DNA of 64,000 bases from Panulirus ornatus (Eukaryota; Arthropoda; Malacostraca; Decapoda; Palinuridae), in contig NC_092271.1 in assembly GCF_036320965.1 (NCBI RefSeq), forward strand, positions 17,231,029 to 17,295,028, written 5' to 3'. Positions 12,448-24,144 of this stretch are shown piece by piece. The notes under the pieces were generated by a model that worked only from the letters and a program-made list of their open reading frames with translations, was not told the DNA's origin and ran no database searches. The first letter of the stretch is position 1, and each line of letters starts with the position of its first letter. Position numbers and translations under genes: made by a program.

Positions 12448-12540
12448 ACGACGGTACGACCCTTGAGCACGACACGATGGTACGACCCTTGAACACAACA
12501 CAACGGTACGACTCTTGAGCACGACGGTACGACCCTTGAG
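12448..12540 (+). repeat. Four-copy GGTACGACCCTTGAG tandem repeat
   Basis: The word GGTACGACYCTTGARCACGA occurs four times in about 90 bp (near 12453, 12479, 12505 and 12524), with spacers of 0-11 bp built from ACGAC or ACAAC. A small array with variable unit length. Confidence 0.8.
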
Positions 12541-12573
12541 TGTGGATCTTTACCTAAGTCTTAAAGGTTAGTT

Positions 12574-12748
12574 TAAAGGTCAGGCCATTATATCCAAGAT
12601 ATGTATCGTCTTCCTCAAAAGGCCACACTGTCAGGTTTAAAAGGCAAATCTGTTGTGCTTAAAAGGCCGCAATGTCGCTTTCAAAAGGTCACACTGCCCT
12701 GTTCGATAGGTCGTGGTATCGTTTTCACGGGTCGTACTATATACCCCC
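12574..12748 (+). repeat. Degenerate 22-bp tandem array
   Basis: Units start at 12617, 12639, 12661, 12683, 12705 and 12727, exactly 22 bp apart. Most begin AAAAGG(C/T)C and carry a CACTGTC-like middle. A weaker copy lies just upstream near 12574. The fixed period with heavy substitution indicates an old array not recently homogenised. Confidence 0.8.
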
Positions 12749-12794
12749 GAGTGGTTAAGACATTTCTAACGTCTATAGAAAGAGAAATGTATAT

Positions 12795-12890
12795 ATATAC
12801 ACCAAGGGTCGGATTCGAACCCTGGGAACCAAATTAGCCGGACAGCCCCCTCTACAAGGTTCGAAACCCAGTGTGTACCGACAATATACC
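12795..12890 (-). mobile_element. Possible tRNA-derived SINE fragment
   Basis: The minus strand carries a perfect RNA polymerase III B box, GGTTCGAATCC, at 12811-12821, followed by a short TA run. A second perfect B-box match, GGTTCGAAACC, lies on the plus strand at 12858-12868. The minus-strand A-box position (about 12846-12856) matches only weakly. I read this as a SINE relic. A tRNA gene is ruled out by the lack of a foldable cloverleaf. Confidence 0.4.
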
Positions 12891-13604
12891 AATATACCAG
12901 GGAAGCTGAACAGAGATTGGCTAACTGCAATGCACCATTCATTGAGAATGAGCTGATGTAGATATACCGATGCGAGAGACCATGTTAGAAAAGAAAATAA
13001 AGGTTAGGATGACATGTTTCTTGTCGTACAAATACGGAGCAACAGGTTTACTGGAAAAAAGTCTATGGTCTTTACATGCCACGTTTAACATACCATGGTG
13101 ACAAGGGTCCTCCCCCTTCTGCTGGCCTCATTCTTCAAACAAATTCTACCAAGTTCAAGTTTTCACCAGGGGGAAGGTGTGTCTCGCAGAGAAGAAAAAA
13201 AAAAAAACTCGTAGTGATCACCACAAAATCAGTTCCATTTTCAATCAATACGTTTCATTGTATAGTATATACCTGCCCTCTTGCTTATTTGTCAAGTTCA
13301 GTGGTAAACTCAACACTGTGGGTGAGATTCGAAACCACCTATTAACAGTGAGGTCAAATTCTTCTTTATGGTCAGTTTTCACTACAACTTCATTGTACAG
13401 TAGTCTACCAGCAAGTCTTGGGGTTATCAATGTTTGATTTTCCTCCGTCGCGAGGAAGGAGAGAAGAGGCCACGCACAAGGAACTCAGGCGTCTCTAGCC
13501 ATGGACACTCTGCAAGGTTTTGGGTCTTGAAGACCCCAATCTTGCCAAAGGGCATTCCATAAATGCTAGTAGATAGGCAGATAGATACATGGGTAGACAG
13601 ATGA

Positions 13605-14075
13605 TTTAGTCGTAGTTAGCAAGTCATTTGTTTTGGGGTTATTACAGTTTGACACGACTGGTTGTGGCTAGTTATCTCAGTTGGGATATTCTTGGCGTTT
13701 GGGTGATTAGATTTAGTCAGTAAGCCGTCAGCCCAGTGGAGTTGTTGGTGTCTGAGATGGCAGTTGTAATCAGTCGTTCATCTCGTTGGGTTGTTTAGTG
13801 TTCGCAGTGACGCGCTGTAATCAGCCAATCCTCTATTTTTGTGTGGCTCTTTGTGTTTCTCGTTACTCGCTGTTGTTGGCCAGTTTTCTTTCTTGGAGGT
13901 TTGTTTATGCTCACGATTCTTGACTGTAATCAGTCATTTATGTTTCCTAAGTGTTCTTTCCGTCAGCCAATACCAGCTGTAATGAAACCATCATCTTGTT
14001 TCAGTTTCTGAATACAAGTTGTAATCAGACCATCACGTCTCATGTGGAACGGAACTTTTGATAGTAATTTGCCTT
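13605..14075 (+). repeat. Degenerate ~54-bp tandem array
   Basis: CTGTAATCAGTCATTC-like starts occur at about 13764, 13815, 13870, 13924, 13977 and 14018 (spacings 51, 55, 54, 53, 41). Each is followed by a T-rich block with TTGGGTTGTTT or similar. Two or three weaker copies extend left to about 13605. The heavy divergence makes it look unique at first sight. Confidence 0.7.
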
Positions 14076-14947
14076 CACTCGTCAACTGTTCTTGAATTTC
14101 AGTTATCTGGGTTGGCTATCGTCAGGGACTGTAAATAGAACATTATTTCCGCTTTCGAGCTATTAAAACGATATTTATCAGCATGTAATTTCCATGAAGG
14201 TGAAAGTGTTAACAAATATTTCTATGTTCATAAATGAAACTACTCTTTTATCCCTCCACAGTTTTATCATTACAGTTCATCATGTTAATCAGTTTGGTTT
14301 ATCAAGTGGGACAATTGATACAAGATGAGGAGCTGTTGTAACGTGAGTGAAACATGGCTTCTTAAGACCTCTTTAAGCTACTGAAACGCGATTCTTGACG
14401 TAAGAGAGAGAGAAAAAAAAAGAATACGTTCACCTAATACGTTGACAGGTACAGTCTCCACTACGATTGAAATATGAATGTGGTTATTACTAGCGAATAC
14501 AATGATACCCACTGGAAAACCACCGTGGAAATTCATTTTCATTCTAACCCCACAGATTTACCTACCTGTACCCCAGCCATCCACTGATGTGTCAGAGTAA
14601 TAAAGTTTGTACCAAACATACTCCCAGCATATGACAAATTACACTCATAAATGTACTTCCCCCCTCTCACGCCCTCCCTCATTCTCACTCACTGAATGAC
14701 AGTTGATTCTCTCATCAACGTACTCATTTGTACTTATGCTGGTGTTCCTGTCTTATACACTCGATCTTGCCAAAACTCTCCTCACGGAAGGCATCGCTCA
14801 TACTTAATACTTAAAGCTTAAAAGACCCACTCATAATCCAACGCCTCACATCATTAGACTCACTCACACTCCATCTTAACATTGTCGCCTCACAATAACA
14901 CAATATTTCATACTGACAACCTCATAACACTGACGTTATTCTCTGAT

Positions 14948-14949
<2 letters not shown>
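14076..14949. other. Unique sequence, nothing recognised
   Basis: Only short open frames. The right half is pyrimidine-rich on the plus strand, with many CTCAC words but no fixed period that I can see. Confidence 0.4.

Positions 14950-14990
<41 letters not shown>
14950..14990. repeat. (CA)n microsatellite
   Basis: About 41 bp of pure CA. Confidence 0.96.
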
Positions 14991-14993
<3 letters not shown>

Positions 14994-15250
14994 CAGCCAT
15001 TGCTCTAACACTAGTGCTCCTCCTTTCCAAACATACTTGCCCTTTCCCATAAGTTCCTAGCTTCCTTATCTACCACGAAAAATCTTACTCATCAGACATA
15101 ATGAAACTGGTAGCGATAAAGCGCGACCAGTCCATAATCACTGTGGCTTCAGCAGTGGTTCGAAAAGGAACACAAGTCAATTTGGGTGAATGTGTATATG
15201 GCTAACATCTGAATCTTTGAGTGGATAGAATTTTTTAGGTAATCTTATAA

Positions 15251-15356
<106 letters not shown>

Positions 15357-15487
15357 TGATTAAAAGAGGGTTTGCGAGTGAGTATCCTATGATGGGAGAT
15401 TCAGCAGTAAAGTCTGGACAATCCTTGTATGGGATGGATGTATGATGACGGATGTTATACATGAATAAAGAGAAAATATGAAAGCAA

Positions 15488-15488
<1 letters not shown>

Positions 15489-15529
<41 letters not shown>
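15489..15529. repeat. (CA)n microsatellite at SINE 5' edge
   Basis: About 41 bp of CA immediately upstream of a GT-tailed SINE. Confidence 0.96.
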
Positions 15530-15531
<2 letters not shown>

Positions 15532-15692
15532 CCGTGGTATAGCATTTTGCGCTACCGACCATCATGCATCATGCATGAGACCAAACCCACATAAGTTCTG
15601 ATACTGGTTGCGTCAGCTCGTCCATATTCCACCAAGCTCTTCATCCTCGCCTAGGAGCTGGTCGATAAAATGGGTACATGGCATAGGCTAGC

Positions 15693-15693
<1 letters not shown>
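15530..15693 (+). mobile_element. tRNA-derived SINE, family B (GT-tailed), plus strand
   Basis: A near-consensus RNA polymerase III A box lies at 15535-15545 (TGGTATAGCAT, 10 of 11 positions). The B-box region near 15580 is decayed. The body matches the minus-strand copy at 36.8-36.9 kb: a TTCATCCTCGCCTAGGAGCTGGTCGA block (here stated by position, 15641-15666), then AAATGGGTACATGGC. It ends in a GT tract. No coding capacity. Confidence 0.75.

Positions 15694-15748
<55 letters not shown>
15694..15748. repeat. (GT)n microsatellite, SINE tail
   Basis: 55 bp of GT continuing directly from the SINE 3' end. Confidence 0.96.
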
Positions 15749-15749
<1 letters not shown>

Positions 15750-15934
15750 TATTCCTATATTCGTATTATATCCGTATTTTTCATGCCATGGACCTCTGCT
15801 TACTCTTCCCATTAGCTTTATCTACAACTTGATAATACGTCATAAAGTTTGGACAATTCATTGGTGAATTCATCTTCATCCTGGCGTTAGAATATCATGT
15901 GAGCAGATGGTGATATTGATTTTTTTTCTTATTC

Positions 15935-16040
15935 GCTATATAAGCGAATAACCTTCATATATAAGCTATATAAGCGAATATATAAGCGAATAACCTTCAT
16001 ATATAAGCGAATATATAAGCGAATAACCTTCATATATAAA
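15935..16040 (+). repeat. Short tandem repeat of GCGAATAACCTTCATATATAA
   Basis: The unit core GCGAATAACCTTCATATA starts near 15942, 15987 and 16019, separated by CTATATAAGCGAATATATAA-type spacers. Three near-identical copies indicate recent local duplication. Confidence 0.85.
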
Positions 16041-16614
16041 GTTAACCCTCGCCCAAAGATTGAAATAGCTCCATTTTTTTTGTTTTTCCAAATACGTTTG
16101 AAAACGTAATACCAGATCTTTATTCATCAAAGCGAAATCAACATTCAACTGTTTTTAGCAATTTTTTGTTGAATAGCATTATACCGTCAGAGTAGATTTT
16201 TTTTTTTTGAGTGTTATATCAGTTACGTCAAGAAAATAATGAGTAAAATAATAATATTTTAATTTTCTAATGAAGAAATCTGAAGGTCAGACAAAAATAT
16301 GTAGTTTCCCTTTTTTTTTTTTAAATATAACTTGTCGAATTCTAAAATTACGCTATTTGAAATCTAATATTCGTATTACAATTTTGTGGTTATAAGTTTG
16401 GATATCGTTACATGAACCTATCTTTTTTTTTCTTCTTAGCACTGATTCCTGGTTTAGCGGTGAGCAAGTCTAGCGAGTTGTGAGAGGTTTGAGAGAAAAC
16501 CATGAAGAACTGATATGCTAATAATGTGAGCTTCATCGAAATTCACATCCGTCTTCTAAAAGAAAATATTGCGTTTCTGTCAATTCTGAGAGAACCAATA
16601 GATCCTGAAGACTT

Positions 16615-16615
<1 letters not shown>

Positions 16616-16669
<54 letters not shown>
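16616..16669. repeat. (CA)n microsatellite
   Basis: 54 bp of CA ending just upstream of a family C element. Confidence 0.96.
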
Positions 16670-16674
<5 letters not shown>

Positions 16675-17071
16675 GTGAAGCGTCTGGGGTAAACCATAGA
16701 AAGTTTTGTGGGGCCTGGATGTGGAAAGGGAGCTGTGGTTTCGGTGCATTACGCATGCCAGCTAGACACTGAGTGTGAACAAATGTGGCCTTTTCTTATC
16801 TTTTCCTAGCGCTACTTCGTGCGTGCGCGGGGGGAGGGGGGTGCCATTTCATTTGTGGCGGGATGGCGACGAGAAAGTATGAAGGCAGCAAGTATGAATA
16901 TATACATGTGTATATTTGTATATCTGTGTATGTATATGTATGTATACGTTGAAATGTATGGGTACGTATATGTGCGTGTGTGGGCGTTTATGTATATACA
17001 TGTGGGCGGGTTGGGCCATTCTTTCGTCTGTCTCCTTGCGCTATCTCGCTAACGCGGGAGACAGCGACTAA

Positions 17072-17072
<1 letters not shown>
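16670..17072 (+). mobile_element. SINE-like element, family C, long form
   Basis: The element runs from AAGCGTCTGGGGTAAACCAT through GGTTTCGGTGCATTACGCAT (about 16738) and a GT/TA-rich middle to TTTCGTCTGTCTCCTTGCG, CTATCTCGCTAACGCGGGAG and ACAGCGACTAAG at the 3' end. Its ends recur at 20.1-20.2 kb, and its 3' 45 bp recur at 19.5 kb. From memory it resembles an abundant decapod repeat. Mechanism (SINE or other non-autonomous element) is inferred from the 3' tail. Confidence 0.7.

Positions 17073-17151
<79 letters not shown>
17073..17151. repeat. (TA)n microsatellite on family C tail
   Basis: 79 bp of TA starting directly at the element's 3' end. Confidence 0.97.
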
Positions 17152-17156
<5 letters not shown>

Positions 17157-17194
17157 CCACTATTATCATTGTTATCATACACCACCTTATCTAT

Positions 17195-17395
17195 CTCTTA
17201 ATGGGGCTCTTGCAACTTCGAGGCTGCGCTACACACAGGAGATGGGTAAGTCAAGCTCCTCTGGGAGGAGAAAGGTTCCTCGGCGACACAGTAGACCTTT
17301 CGTCCACTGACAATGACACAGCCTCGTCAAAGGTGATTTCTCCTGCTGACGGTGCTGCCACCTGCAGGCCAAGTCAGGGAACATTGCCCTACATA

Positions 17396-17398
<3 letters not shown>
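17195..17398 (+). repeat. Dispersed repeat, family D, copy 1
   Basis: GGGGCTCTTGCAACTTCGAGGC and a later CGTCCACTGACAATGACACA block (near 17302-17320) match, in the same order and spacing class, the segment at 19.32-19.46 kb. No coding capacity recognised. Confidence 0.55.

Positions 17399-17482
<84 letters not shown>
17399..17482. repeat. (GA)n microsatellite
   Basis: 84 bp of pure GA, directly after the family D segment. Confidence 0.97.
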
Positions 17483-17487
<5 letters not shown>

Positions 17488-17603
17488 TTACGACACGCCC
17501 CTGTTTAAGACGTTGTGTTCTTAATGACTCAACTAACTCTTCGAAGAAGAAAAGACAAAGAACTTTGTTGGTGAAACATCATGCGAGTACAGAACAGTAC
17601 AGA

Positions 17604-17608
<5 letters not shown>

Positions 17609-17641
<33 letters not shown>

Positions 17642-17662
17642 ATATATATATATATATATATA
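17609..17662. repeat. (GA)n and (TA)n short tracts
   Basis: About 29 bp of GA, the spacer TACA, then about 21 bp of TA. Confidence 0.95.
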
Positions 17663-18022
17663 CCCACATTACCTTCGTGATTTACAGGATAGCATCTTCA
17701 GGGTATTGGTTAAGGTGGCTGTCACTCATCCCTACATTAGCCTTCCGTCATTAGATACTCTCTTCTCAGTGGCTCGGCGATTTTCCCCCATGTACCTAAC
17801 CCCAGTCTAATGGGCATTTCTACGGAGGAAGGCTATATGTCTTATCTCGTAATGGGATTTCTCGCTTCGAAGATGAGCCGTAGCCTCGTATTTCACACAG
17901 AGGGAGTTGGGCACCTCATCCCTGTACCGAATGATGGCATAAGTGTTATATGTGTGACGAGATGATATTCAAAGTAATATGTGACGTGTTTCATAATGCT
18001 CTTCATCGCTCATTTCGATTTG

Positions 18023-18026
<4 letters not shown>

Positions 18027-18062
<36 letters not shown>

Positions 18063-18065
18063 CTA

Positions 18066-18146
<81 letters not shown>
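18027..18146. repeat. Compound (CA)n-(TA)n microsatellite
   Basis: 33 bp of CA, a short TATC step, then about 80 bp of TA. Confidence 0.97.
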
Positions 18147-18149
<3 letters not shown>

Positions 18150-18199
18150 CCACAGAGAGCATGGGATGATACAATCCTTCAGGTGGCATAGATACCTTC

Positions 18200-18400
18200 A
18201 TCCGATATGCGTGGGGCTAGATGCATAGTGAAGGCGTATGTGGTCTTAGAGCTATCCATAACACCTTCTTCAGGTGTTACGAATTTTTCGGTTCTTGAAT
18301 GTATAACTTAACGTTGACGGCCTAAGTTAATGATCCTGGGACTTGATTGGCCATAACCCAGTCTACCAACCAATGGACGGCCACGCCCGACTCAATAACA
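18200..18400 (+). repeat. Dispersed hairpin repeat, copy 2
   Basis: GTATGTGGTCTTAGAGCTATC is followed by the perfect hairpin ACACCT-TCTTC-AGGTGT (about 18262-18278), then ACGTTGACGGCC, CTTGATTGGCC and ACCAACCA. The same series, in the same order, is present on the minus strand of the ~57.05-57.30 kb region and its duplicate near 61.8 kb, and partly at 1.95 kb. No coding capacity. Probably a non-autonomous mobile element of unknown class. Confidence 0.6.
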
Positions 18401-19300
18401 ATGGCAAACAATTTGTTACAGGAAATCGCAAATCCTATTGACAAAAAATAAAACCCGCAAATCATGCTCCCAAAGATTCATTCATAATATATTTTCTGAC
18501 TCACGAAAAACTTCAACGTGTGAACAAAGTCTAGGAAGGTGACCCGTTTGTAAGCTGGGAATTTCTAGTAAAAGTCCCCTTTCATCTACCATTGTTGTGC
18601 TGCATTGGGGCATCGAATTTTATGAATCAATGTATACCATCGCCTTTACACCTCAACGAACGCTAACGGATTGTACTGCCTTTGGAAAAAAAGAAGAAGA
18701 AAGCTCACACTGTGGGCGATCAGCGTTCATGCATAACGTCATTTTACGTTCACAAAAGACCAAAGAAATGACTTTTCTTTACAGCCAAGCGATCCTATGG
18801 ATGAGATTACTCAAGAATAAAAAAATAGTTGGATGTTTTCGCATGTCGCTCCTCTTTTCTGAGAGCATCAGCAATGATGGCATCTACATTATTTTTCCAC
18901 CCTCAAAATATCTGTTTTGAAACCCCCCCCCAAAAAAAGGTCCTCCTTGGGGAAACTAATAATAGCTATATATTTCTAAGATCTCGAGAGATATACAGGG
19001 AAATATTGTTTATAGGAAAAATTCATCTAAGATATTGAATAACCAATTTTGTAGTGTAGCGGAGGACGGAAGAAATAGCACAGAAGTCCGTCTCTTTTTC
19101 TTCTTCTTGCTTTGGAAGTTTGCATCAGTGTGTTTGTGCTAAAGATTCGGGTATTATATCTTACGATTACGGTGCTGATTGGCATAATGTAGAGACCAAG
19201 TACAATATTCCACACTGTAATGCTTTCAATGTATCCCAAAGGAGAACCAGATTTGAGGATATGAATGAGTTACTTGAATGTTGTGGTACAGCCACATGAT
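18401..19300. other. Unique sequence, nothing recognised
   Basis: Short open frames only, none with a motif I recognise. Confidence 0.4.
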
Positions 19301-19317
19301 CCCTCTTTTTTTTTTTC

Positions 19318-19637
<320 letters not shown>

Positions 19638-20102
19638 CACACTGGAACAAACTCCACAACTTTGAACCATACCAAACATGGATTCAACGTCACTCGCTTG
19701 AAATTTTCAATCGCGTCTCCTCTCCTCACATTTCGACTAGCAATTAAACTGATCGTTAATGAGTCTGTGTGGGAGGAATCCACCTTCTTTTCACTGTAAT
19801 AAAGCTGGAGATTAAACGCTTCCTCTTCTGTGTTCAGACTTAATTGAAGTGAAAATAGACACTCTTCCTTAACTACCTGTGAGTGTGGAATTCATTCCGA
19901 CTGAAAGCTGAAATGTCATTTGTGTCCAAGTGTTTATCTCGTGAAATTCTTGTCTTTTGTGCATCACACAAATGCAAGAGGTGGAATAGTTGATTCACAT
20001 GCCTGGCTTGGGCTTCCGCGTACACCAAGGGGTTTTCAGTGGTGTAACGTTACACATCACTCAAAGCAAAAAGAAAGATATAATGGATGTGTCATATTTG
20101 TG

Positions 20103-20215
20103 ATTTCGGTGCATCACACATGATAGCTAGAGAATGGGCGTTAGCGAAGGTGGCTTTTCTTCTTCGTCTGTTCCTGGAGCTACCTCACTAACACAGGAAA
20201 CTGCGATCCCATTAA

Positions 20216-20216
<1 letters not shown>
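20103..20216 (+). mobile_element. SINE-like element, family C, internally deleted
   Basis: ATTTCGGTGCATCACACATG, GATAGCTAGAGAATG and GTGGCTTTTCTT match the 5' half of the 16.7-kb copy. They pass straight into CTTCGTCTGTTCCTGGAGC and TACCTCACTAACACAGGAAA of the 3' end. About 200 bp present in the longer copy are missing between the two parts. Confidence 0.7.

Positions 20217-20292
<76 letters not shown>
20217..20292. repeat. (TA)n microsatellite on family C tail
   Basis: 76 bp of TA directly following the element. Confidence 0.97.
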
Positions 20293-20296
<4 letters not shown>

Positions 20297-21703
20297 TTTA
20301 TGGTAATGATGAAATTTCTCCATACATGCTGAGGATGTATGCAGATAAACTTGACAAACAGAAATCGTTTGAATTGTTGCTCAAGATGTCACTGGAAAAA
20401 GGTAAAGCAACAAGGAAGTGGAAGAGGGCGAACGTCCTACCTGACTTTAAGAATGGTTACTGGGAGGAGGAATTGAACTTTAGGCCGGACTCTCTAAGGA
20501 GTGTGGTCTAGTAAAGTACTAAAGTTTATCAAAAAGCCAATGGATGGCTTCCTGTAGAGGAGAAACTACCTGTGTGGGAGAAAAATCGGTAGTAGGGAAA
20601 GGAGGTAATGTGTAACGAATGTCTAAGATTTCTACGAGAAGGTGAGCTCCGTTGAAAACAAAAGAGGAAACTGAAGTGCATTTTCTGTATCTGGATGTCC
20701 AGGAAGCATCGACACTGTGCAACGTAGGAGACTGTTAAAGATGTGCAACGTAGGAGACTGTTAAAGATAATGATGCATCTTCGTGCAGGAAACATGGATG
20801 AACTGCCTCCATGGACATGGTATTAGGTTGGTTGAAAAGCATAAAGGACGCATGTTCGAGGAGCCTTCTCGAAATGGTTGGAGGTCAATTGTGGTGTGCC
20901 GCTGGGGTCTGTTCTGGGACTCTTACTTTTCCCGATCTGTGCCAGCGACTTGCAAGTAAGACTGGAATCCTACCCGAGTGTGTTTGGCAAAGCTGATCTG
21001 ACACATGGATGATGAAACTTAGCCCGAGTGAAAATATACCATGTGTTGAGGATGGATCATAGCGAAAAAAGGCTCTGATGTGGATGTCATCTAGCAGAGA
21101 CGACTATGTGAGAGACTTAGGATCAGATACCATTCTTCTCGTCGGTTAAGTTCCACATAAGAACAGTAATAAAGTAGACAAACTGTCTGATGGTAGATAT
21201 TAGAACAGCATTTAAGTGTATGGTTAAGGAAACATTCAGCAAGTTCTTTACACCCTAATTGACTCCCAAAATAGGATATGTTTCACAAGCTTGTTCATTG
21301 CAATTAAAGAAGCACTAAGAGCTAATAAAGAAGGTCCACATATTGGTAATGAAAATAGTACTAGATTTAAGAAAATAAGATAGATAAAGAGAAAAGCTAG
21401 AGGTCTACATTTTTTCAACCATGGATGAGAGACGAGTAAGGGGTGACCTGATCACAGCTTGATGATGAAGATCATGTACATGAAGCTAAGCAAGAAACTT
21501 GTCAGAAAAGACGTAAAGAAGTACTTTCACATTATAAGGGTAGAAGATGAATGGAATGAACCGAAGTGTGAGACTCTGAATAGGTACAAGTTACAGAAGT
21601 TTTAAAAGTTGTGTGATAGTAGATGAAGTTTACGAGATGAGGCCCCACGAGTGCAAAACTCCCTCCCCGTACCACACAAATACGTAATTGGAAATAGGTA
21701 ATC
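20293..21703 (+). mobile_element. Jockey/CR1-type LINE reverse transcriptase relic
   Basis: Pieces of a non-LTR retrotransposon reverse transcriptase appear in the expected order but in shifting frames. DEISPYMLRMYADKL and WKRANVLPDFKNG (20305-20460) match the fingers region. LYLDV at 20685-20699 is the palm block with the first catalytic Asp. HGIR follows near 20815. GVPLGSVLG (20893-20919) is the block before the second catalytic site. There the FADD motif is degraded to FGKADLT, so the enzyme is dead. MDERRVRGDLI at 21421-21453 is the C-terminal region. Stops, frameshifts, a 26-bp duplication and 5' truncation at the TA tract make it a clear fossil. Confidence 0.85.
20720..20769 (+). repeat. 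26-bp tandem duplication inside the LINE relic
   Basis: GTGCAACGTAGGAGACTGTT plus AAAGAT occurs twice head to tail with no difference. It duplicates the segment encoding the DTVxxRRLLK region after the first catalytic Asp. Confidence 0.9.
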
Positions 21704-21722
21704 ACACGCACACACACACACA
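21630..21722 (+). repeat. LINE 3' tail, copy 1, ending in CA repeat
   Basis: GAGGCCCCACGAGTGCAAAA, CTCCCTCCCCGTAC and ACGTAATTGGAAATAGGTAA form the 3' terminal module of the LINE relic, followed by a short CA tract. The module recurs at 23.3 kb (same strand) and at 28.3 and 44.7 kb (opposite strand). Confidence 0.75.
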
Positions 21723-21860
21723 TACCATCCAACTCCTACAAACTAGAACTTTAGCCACACATAAATCCAATTAATCAGAACTCAGCACACACAAAGACCC
21801 GGCTCCTGCACGTCTACCACGCCCCTTGGAACATACTTGCGACACCTGCACACCTCTGTC

Positions 21861-21861
<1 letters not shown>

Positions 21862-21910
<49 letters not shown>

Positions 21911-21934
21911 ACACACACAGACACACACACACAT
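21862..21934. repeat. (CA)n microsatellite with AGAC interruptions
   Basis: About 73 bp of CA interrupted twice by a G. Confidence 0.95.
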
Positions 21935-22285
21935 ACCCAAACCTCTCAGCTGAGACGCATCTGGACATCCCTAACACTCAACCTCCCACCTGGTTATCAC
22001 TGAGGTCATTCACACCCTTTCGAATGCCCTTACGTATAGATCAGGTAACGAGGGCCGGCCTGTGATGCACAAGAGCTCCAACTCGGACCAGAAACTACCT
22101 CATCTCCAAATCAGCACCGCACTTCTGATCTCCCTGATGCCCTAGTCTCCTAAGCGAGGCTCATGGAGACGCCCTTGGCTGGAGAGATCGTGTTGAGGCG
22201 CCTTTTCCCAGCCTCTTGGGACATACTAAGTGTCCAAGTGGCTCGGGGCAAGCTATCCCGAGCTGAGTGGCAGGCCCTAGACGAG

Positions 22286-22355
22286 CGGAGGAGGAAGAAG
22301 AGGAGTAGGAGGAGGAGCAGAAGGGGCAAGAGGAGGAGGAGGAGGAGGAATAGCT
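22286..22355. repeat. GGA-rich purine tract
   Basis: Imperfect GGA/GAA/GCA triplets in 3-bp phase over about 70 bp. It gives Arg-rich and Ser-rich open frames that I do not regard as genes. Confidence 0.85.
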
Positions 22356-22694
22356 GGGAACACGGTGGCAGGGAGTAGGGAGAAGAGGGGGCGAGAGAGT
22401 GGGAGGAGGGGAAGCCTGGGAGAGGTCCTTGTGTACAGGAAAAGAGTACTTATTTGCGACGTGATGTAACCAAGAGGTGAGGCTTTGCGCGCTGCGCTCA
22501 CGCGGGGAAAGTCTACGAGTTATGGAGCACGAGTCGTGAGTTCTGTCTTGAGTGGTTATGCGTACGAAGGAAGGGTCTGCGTGTATGTGGACTGAATGCG
22601 AGCAGCTCACACATGGCTGAGGCAGAGCGAAAAGACAGCGACTGGGGCAAAATGGAGTGGAACTTAAACAGCCCCTGAAATACTGGCTTACCCC

Positions 22695-22696
<2 letters not shown>

Positions 22697-22769
<73 letters not shown>
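22697..22769. repeat. (GA)n microsatellite
   Basis: 73 bp of pure GA. The minus-strand open frame of 211 codons covering it and the GGA tract is composed of low-complexity sequence. Confidence 0.97.
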
Positions 22770-22771
<2 letters not shown>

Positions 22772-23194
22772 TACCTGTGTACCTATGTGTACCCATGGAG
22801 GGCTCTGGCCTTGATGGCAGACTCAGCGTGTACTGATAGTGAACTACTTAGTTAGTTTAATAGATAGATAGATAGGCAGATAGATAGATTTGATGTATGG
22901 ATGAACACATAACTGTACAGTACCGTTTTTACTTTTATACATACTTGCCATTCTACTAATAAATCTATTAATCAATCTATCTGCTCTATTCTCTCTTAAT
23001 ATAAGCATGAATGGATTCATAATTGTCGGTCGTGCTATGTATATTACACTTATGTATGTTTTCAAACAAGTTTACATGATAAGTTGTATACATGTGGCAT
23101 GTTATGCATCTATTTCTTCTTTCCCCATATCATCATGAGTGTATCCTTATCTTTCCTCCTCATCAGTTAGTCAAACAGCCTATCTGCTTCTTAC

Positions 23195-23248
23195 ACCCAC
23201 CCACCCACCCACACACACACACCCACACCCACACCCACACACACACAG
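23195..23248. repeat. (CCCA)/(CA) mixed microsatellite
   Basis: CCCA units change to CA, then alternate again over about 54 bp. Confidence 0.93.
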
Positions 23249-23284
23249 CATACATGATTTCAAGAGGTTGCATAATAGTAGAGA

Positions 23285-23370
23285 AGAGAGTTCAGAAGAC
23301 AGGCGTCCCCCACGAACGTAAAACTCCCTCTTCCGCACCCAGTACAGGTAGGTAATTACAAACAGGTGAT
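23285..23370 (+). repeat. LINE 3' tail, copy 2 (solo)
   Basis: CCCCCACGAACGTAAAACTC, CCTCTTCCGCACCCAGTAC and GGTAGGTAATTACAAACAGG match the tail module at 21.63 kb in the same orientation, without any coding part. Either a severely 5'-truncated LINE insertion or a SINE that borrows the LINE tail. Confidence 0.65.
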
Positions 23371-24064
<694 letters not shown>

Positions 24065-24144
24065 CTACGAGTCCATAATATACCCTAGCCTGATCCAGAT
24101 ACCCATTTCATCGACCAAACTCTAGGAGTGGATGAACATTTGGG

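Noticed and set aside
22161..22796. 211-codon minus-strand frame with Leu-Ser and Ser-rich parts
   Set aside because: It is built from the CT tract and the GGA-rich tract. The middle section shows no domain.
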